DNA of 64,000 nucleotides, from positions 4,417,501 through 4,481,500 of the forward strand of contig JALDNG010000041.1 of assembly GCA_024349245.1 (NCBI GenBank), given 5' to 3'. A program made the position numbers and the translations under genes. The notes under the pieces are model-generated. The model saw nothing but the letters and a program-made list of their open reading frames with translations. It had not been told where the DNA came from and did no database searches. Numbering within the stretch: the stretch's first letter is position 1; the number at the start of each line of letters is the position of its first letter. Origin of the DNA: Neodontobutis hainanensis. Taxonomy: Eukaryota; Chordata; Actinopteri; Gobiiformes; Odontobutidae. This document shows, piece after piece, positions 63,963-64,000 of this stretch.

Positions 63963-64000
63963 ATACAGCAAGTTGGCTTTCTTTGGAAAAGCAAGTCTAA

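Noticed and set aside
1..64000. Prokaryotic systems: CRISPR, operons, phage, toxin-antitoxin, insertion sequences
   Set aside because: Gene density, microsatellites, hAT MITEs, LINE tails and a PLE all indicate a fish nuclear genome, and no spaced direct-repeat array was seen.

Overview
The window looks like nuclear DNA from a ray-finned (teleost) fish. It is AT-rich and almost entirely non-coding, with long (TG)n/(AC)n microsatellites and poly-A/T runs. The interspersed repeats are of kinds typical of fish genomes: a Penelope-like retroelement with a GIY-YIG endonuclease, an antisense non-LTR LINE relic (RTE-like), L2/Maui-like LINE tails, and short non-autonomous hAT elements. There is no operon structure, ribosome binding site, CRISPR array or prokaryotic gene density. 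The many open frames of 60-176 codons are mostly chance frames in low-complexity or repeat DNA. I could not establish a complete host protein-coding gene.

Layout. 1-9.5 kb: non-coding DNA with a (TG)44 microsatellite (2680-2767), an L2-like fragment and the end of a hAT-like element near 7.8 kb. 9.5-11.1 kb: 3'-UTR-like sequence, with plus-strand poly(A) signals at 9577 and 9659 facing minus-strand signals at 9835 and 10623. 11.1-11.45 kb: a hAT MITE with both inverted termini and near-identical 8-bp target duplications. 13.0-13.5 kb: two diverged copies of an unnamed repeat, with a third at 43.7 kb. 15.1 kb: a CpG-rich small frame with a strong Kozak start. 18.6 kb: an L2-like tail. 28.24-28.42 kb: a candidate terminal coding exon (acceptor, coding-like frame, stop, AATAAA). 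29-36 kb: intron-like or intergenic DNA with decayed MITEs and a dispersed repeat pair. 36.4-37.0 kb: two simple repeats.

40.8-43.1 kb is the most promoter-like part. It holds two CpG-rich blocks, each with a minus-strand candidate first exon ending at a consensus splice donor (41232 and 42877). The 42.9-kb one has a CCAAT box, a CACGTG E-box and an ATG opening 28 codons. If real, a gene is transcribed leftward from here. Linking it to the leftward 3'-UTR-like sequence near 10 kb would be speculation, because I see no minus-strand coding exons between them.

46.4 kb: a 35-bp-arm hairpin with a 13-nt loop (33/35 paired). 49.6 kb: a second long (TG)n tract. 50.74-50.92 kb: a possible 3'-terminal exon. 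51.0-51.7 kb: the antisense LINE relic. 53.3-53.7 kb: a second hAT MITE. 57.6 kb: an antisense L2 tail. 61.7-63.96 kb: a Penelope-like element bounded by a perfect 16-bp direct repeat, with recognisable reverse transcriptase and GIY-YIG domains broken by a stop, frameshifts and deletions.

I did not find a convincing new biological system. The best leads are the 46.4-kb hairpin, the 28.3-kb exon candidate and the two leftward first-exon candidates.
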